Below are positions 43,241 to 45,716 of a stretch of DNA of 45,716 nt, in pieces. How positions within the stretch are numbered: position 1 is the first letter of the stretch; each line of letters begins with the position of its first letter. The position numbers and the translations under genes are program-made. The stretch lies in contig SFFY01000014.1 of NCBI GenBank assembly GCA_004556745.1, positions 1 to 45,716 on the forward strand, written 5' to 3'. The stretch comes from Bacteroidales bacterium (GTDB taxonomy: Bacteria > Bacteroidota > Bacteroidia > Bacteroidales > Bacteroidaceae). The notes below the pieces were generated by a model. It saw only the letters and a program-made list of their open reading frames with translations. It ran no database searches and was not told the origin of the DNA.

Positions 43241-43332
43241 GTGGGGGCGTTTTGCAAAACGCCCGGTAATGGTTGCTTCATTGATTAGTGCCATTCGGCG
43301 CACACGGCGGGCGTTTTGCAAAACGCCCCTAC
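43241..43332. repeat. Element with GGGCGTTTTGCAAAACGCCC ends, copy 3 (most complete)
   Basis: It starts GTGGGGGC and ends GCCCCTAC. Each end contains the same perfect 20-bp palindrome (43245-43264 and 43309-43328). The ends are inverted relative to each other, so the element looks like a 92-bp unit with terminal inverted repeats that are themselves palindromic. The middle is closely related to copy 1 at 24387-24542. There is no coding capacity. Confidence 0.88.
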
Positions 43333-43404
43333 TATTCACGCGCACGGAGCAATTTTTTTCTTTCTCCTTGATAATTTTCCCTTTCTCCCTGACATTTTTT
43401 CCTA

Positions 43405-43584
43405 TCTGCGCAGAAATTTTTTGTTACAAACTTTGTAACGCTTGTTAGAAAGTTTGTAATACGTGTTACAAAGTTTGTAACAAAAAATATCTCCGAGAAA
43501 ATGAAAAATTTCAAGGAGAAAGAAAGATCTGTCTTAGCAGACAGAAAAAAATATCTGCGCAGAAAGGATTTTCTTCCTGCGCAG
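43405..43584. repeat. 21-bp-pitch palindrome array, copy 3
   Basis: The core units TTACAAACTTTGTAA, TTAGAAAGTTTGTAA and TTACAAAGTTTGTAA start at 43424, 43445 and 43466. Their linkers are CGCTTG and TACGTG, and TTTTTG and CAAAAA lie at the two edges. Palindromes continue at the same step: TCTGCGCAGA (centre 43409.5), TCTCCGAGA (43494), TTTC/GAAA (43515), CTGTCT/AGACAG (43536.5), TCTGCGCAGA (43558.5) and CTGCGCAG (43580.5). That makes nine centres in a row at 21-22 bp. On a larger scale CTTTCTCCTTGA (from about 43359) faces TCAAGGAGAAAG (to about 43522). It lies between the converging M6 peptidase and ribD genes. Confidence 0.85.
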
Positions 43585-43618
43585 ACAGTAAATGCGAAGT
43601 GCTATAAAAATGCTGCCT

Positions 43619-44632
43619 TCAATCTGAAAGTTCCGACGCGTTGCTGTAATGGCGGATATGTATGCCGAAAAGGGTGTCGCAATCGGTGGGTACGCCGACG
43701 GGCATACGGGGCACGGGCACGCCGCTACCCAGAGGTTCGCGGCCAAGTTCTTCATACGCCTCGTCCCAAAGGCCGGCGTCGATGAATGATTGCAGCGTCT
43801 GCGCACCGCCCTCCACGAGCAGCGAACGGATGCCTTCGCCGTGGGCAGCAGAAAGTAGCGTGGGAATGTCTGCAAAGGCGGTGAAGCCGGCGGGCAGGTC
43901 GCCCTCGGCAATCCGTCCCAACACGTAGCGGCGCGGATTCGGGCCGCTCCAATGGCGCACGGTGAGGGTGGGGCGGTCAGCAAGAAGTGTGGCGTGGCCA
44001 ACGAGGATAGCGTCGTGCTCGGCGCGGAGGCGATGCACGCGCATAAGGGTGTGGGGCGTGGAAATAAGGGCGGCAGAAATTTCAGGGTTTTGCACGCCCG
44101 TGAGTTCGTCGATGCGCCAGCGGTCTATAAAGCCGTCGGAAGAGCGCGACCATTTAAGAGTGACAAACGGCCGGCGAAGGGTTTGCGAGGTGACGAATTT
44201 GCGGTTGAGTGCCAGACATTCTTTTTCCAATACGCCGACTGTTACCTCCACGCCGCCGCGCCGCAATATCTCTACTCCGCGTCCAGACACTTTGGCAAAG
44301 GGGTCGATGCACCCCACTACGCAGCGACGGAAACCTTGCCGCACAATCATCTCTGCACAGGGCGGCGTGCGTCCGAAATGGGCGCAGGGCTCGAGGCTGA
44401 CATATATGGTGCTTTCGGGAATGAGGCGGCGCAGACTGTCGGGCACGCTGCGCACGGCGTTCACCTCGGCGTGGGGCGTGCCGCACTCGCGGTGCCAGCC
44501 CTCGCCGATAATTTTATCATCGTGGACTATCAACGCCCCTACCATCGGATTGGGCGAAGCGGACTGGCGGCCGTTTTTGGCCAACTGTATGCAGCGGCGC
44601 ATCCATTTTTCGTCAAGAAGATTGAGTGCCAT
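43619..44632 (-). CDS. ribD: Bifunctional riboflavin biosynthesis deaminase/reductase
   Basis: A 337-aa RibD that deaminates the pyrimidine intermediate and then reduces its ribosyl side chain in riboflavin synthesis. The N-terminal deaminase zinc site is visible: TPHAEVNAV (His and Glu near 53-55) and EPCAHFGRTPPC with two Cys. The C-terminal reductase domain (about 145-337) has FVTLKWSRSSDGFI, VGHATLLADRPTLTVR and SLLVEGGAQTLQSF. Length is close to the usual 350-370 aa and slightly short at the end. It is divergent from prmC with only 28 bp between start codons. Confidence 0.95.
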   Translation of the reverse strand: MALNLLDEKWMRRCIQLAKNGRQSASPNPMVGALIVHDDKIIGEGWHRECGTPHAEVNAVRSVPDSLRRLIPESTIYVSLEPCAHFGRTPPCAEMIVRQGFRRCVVGCIDPFAKVSGRGVEILRRGGVEVTVGVLEKECLALNRKFVTSQTLRRPFVTLKWSRSSDGFIDRWRIDELTGVQNPEISAALISTPHTLMRVHRLRAEHDAILVGHATLLADRPTLTVRHWSGPNPRRYVLGRIAEGDLPAGFTAFADIPTLLSAAHGEGIRSLLVEGGAQTLQSFIDAGLWDEAYEELGREPLGSGVPVPRMPVGVPTDCDTLFGIHIRHYSNASELSD

Positions 44633-44645
44633 TATATTAAATTTA

Positions 44646-44653
44646 TAATTTTG
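44646..44653 (+). promoter_or_regulatory. -7 element TAATTTTG of prmC, near-leaderless
   Basis: TAATTTTG lies 7 bp before the prmC ATG at 44661, so transcription would start at or within about 1-2 nt of the start codon. The ribD start is only 28 bp away on the other strand, so the two promoters must overlap. Confidence 0.55.
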
Positions 44654-44660
44654 CAGATAA

Positions 44661-45527
44661 ATGAACGAGATTTTCCAATATATATATAATGCCTTGCGCA
44701 GGCGCTACGAAGCGGGCGAGGCTCGGGCTTTGGCGTTTGCCCTGCTCGAAGACGGCTTCGGCGTGGAGCGTACGGCGGTTTATGCCGACAAAGTTAGCAA
44801 TTTCGGTGCAGCGGAGCACATGCGGCTGGACGATATTCTCTCACGTATGAAAAACGGCGAACCGCTGCAATATGCCATAGGCAAGGCGCGGTTCAGGGGA
44901 GAATTTTATAAGGTAAATCCCGCCGTGCTTATTCCGCGCCCGGAAACGGAGGAACTTGTGGAGATGTGCACGGCATGGGGCAAAGGATTTTTTGAAGAAA
45001 AGGGTAGGGGAGAAGCACTGCGGATTTTAGATGCCGGAACGGGCAGCGGCTGCATCGCTATCAGTGTGGCAAAGGAACTGGATAATGCGGCGTATGTGGA
45101 GGCTTGGGACATTTCGGAAGCGGCACTCGATGTGGCAAATGAGAATGCCGACTTGCACGGCGCACAGGTGGTTTTCAAGAAACGGGATATTTTAAACTTT
45201 ATGCCTGAAACCGCGTTTGACCTGATTGTGAGTAATCCGCCTTATATAACAGACGATGAGCGGAAGGATATGGAAGCGCACGTTTTGGACTACGAACCAC
45301 ACACTGCGCTCTTTGTGTCGGACCATGACCCGCTCTTATTTTACCGCGCCTTGGCGAAACTGGCCAAGGAATGCCTCGCGCCAAATGGCATGATAGCCGT
45401 GGAGACCAACAGAATGTTTGCCGTCGACGTGAGACTGCTTTTTGAAGAAAATGGTTTGGAGAAAACTAAAACTCTAACGGATTGCTTCGGAAACAAGAGG
45501 TTTGTGGTGGGGACTTGCAGCAAATAA
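44661..45527 (+). CDS. prmC: Release factor glutamine methyltransferase PrmC (HemK)
   Basis: A 288-aa SAM-dependent methyltransferase that methylates the Gln of the GGQ motif in peptide-chain release factors. A helical N-terminal substrate-recognition domain (about 1-80) is followed by the Rossmann domain: PRPETEELVEM, ILDAGTGSGCIAISVAKEL (motif I) and the catalytic DLIVSNPPYI (about 192-200). The C-terminal end GNKRFVVGTC fits the family. The length and motifs are normal. Confidence 0.95.
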   Translation: MNEIFQYIYNALRRRYEAGEARALAFALLEDGFGVERTAVYADKVSNFGAAEHMRLDDILSRMKNGEPLQYAIGKARFRGEFYKVNPAVLIPRPETEELVEMCTAWGKGFFEEKGRGEALRILDAGTGSGCIAISVAKELDNAAYVEAWDISEAALDVANENADLHGAQVVFKKRDILNFMPETAFDLIVSNPPYITDDERKDMEAHVLDYEPHTALFVSDHDPLLFYRALAKLAKECLAPNGMIAVETNRMFAVDVRLLFEENGLEKTKTLTDCFGNKRFVVGTCSK

Positions 45528-45716
45528 TATTTTTTGGGATTCACTGATTTATATATTATTTTTGGCCACTAATTTATTTTTTGCCCACGAGTTATTATTT
45601 TTTTTGCCCACGAATCTCACGAATCTACACAAAAAAGGATACCATTCTGGAACGAACCAACGTTAATCTTCTGCGCGCGGCATTGATCACATATATCTGC
45701 CGTGACGCAGCGCAAT
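45528..45716. other. Non-coding tail with GCCCACGA-type short repeats
   Basis: After prmC there is an A/T-rich stretch with three related units (GGCCACTAA at about 45564, GCCCACGAG at about 45583, GCCCACGAA at about 45606), each preceded by a T run. CACGAATCT follows. No gene or RNA is recognisable before the window ends. Confidence 0.5.

Noticed and set aside
45640..45716. Start of a tRNA or another RNA gene at the window end
   Set aside because: No cloverleaf, T-loop or CCA pattern can be formed from the visible bases.

Overview
The window is chromosomal DNA from a member of the Bacteroidales (Bacteroidota), most likely near Prevotellaceae or Bacteroidaceae. The evidence is the gene content (DUF4271-hemD-rnpA-yidD order, DUF2851, DUF4249, HU-related protein, BtuG-type propeller), secreted proteins with type IX secretion-like C-terminal tails, promoters of the Bacteroidetes type (TTTG about 19-20 bp upstream of TAnnTTTG), and the absence of clear Shine-Dalgarno sites. 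I see 35 protein genes, no rRNA or tRNA, and no insertion sequence or prophage.

Layout. 1-5.3 kb, minus strand: metK, a LOG-family gene, DUF4271, hemD, rnpA, yidD and a shortened tatD-like gene. They are led by a SAM-II-type riboswitch candidate followed by an intrinsic terminator. 5.5-9 kb, plus strand: DUF2851, a thioesterase and dprA. 9-15.5 kb, plus strand: mnmG, apt, uvrC, dtd, a MazG-like gene and deoC. The dprA-mnmG gap carries a parS-like palindrome and a dense array of GACAAC/GTTGTC words. 15.5-20.7 kb: a polyprenyl synthase (-), polA (+) and a flavodiiron protein (-). 20.8-24.4 kb: a cobalamin riboswitch ahead of a BtuB-like receptor and a BtuG-like surface lipoprotein, that is, a vitamin B12 capture operon. 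24.5-30 kb: an HU-related gene (-), then an operon of an unknown lipoprotein, a small TonB-dependent receptor and a DUF4249 lipoprotein. 30.2-31.6 kb: a secreted protein. 31.7-37.1 kb: gltX, waaA, two glycosyltransferases and recX. 37.2-43.2 kb: two large secreted multidomain proteins, one an M6 zinc peptidase. 43.6-45.5 kb: divergent ribD and prmC.

Most genes are recognisable housekeeping genes. The least explained material is between the genes. (i) Three arrays of short palindromes repeat at an exact 21-bp pitch (15-bp palindrome plus 6-bp linker), and in two copies further palindromes continue at the same pitch for about 180-240 bp. (ii) An 8-bp repeat family (GTARACRA) occurs in tandem or as long inverted repeats. 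(iii) A small element has palindromic ends of the GGGCGTTTTGCAAAACGCCC type, and one copy supplies the stop codon of the HU-like gene. (iv) The GACAAC array lies upstream of mnmG. I found no convincing new defence or mobile system. These repeat families, the riboswitch plus terminator ahead of metK, and the unassigned transport operon are the best leads.
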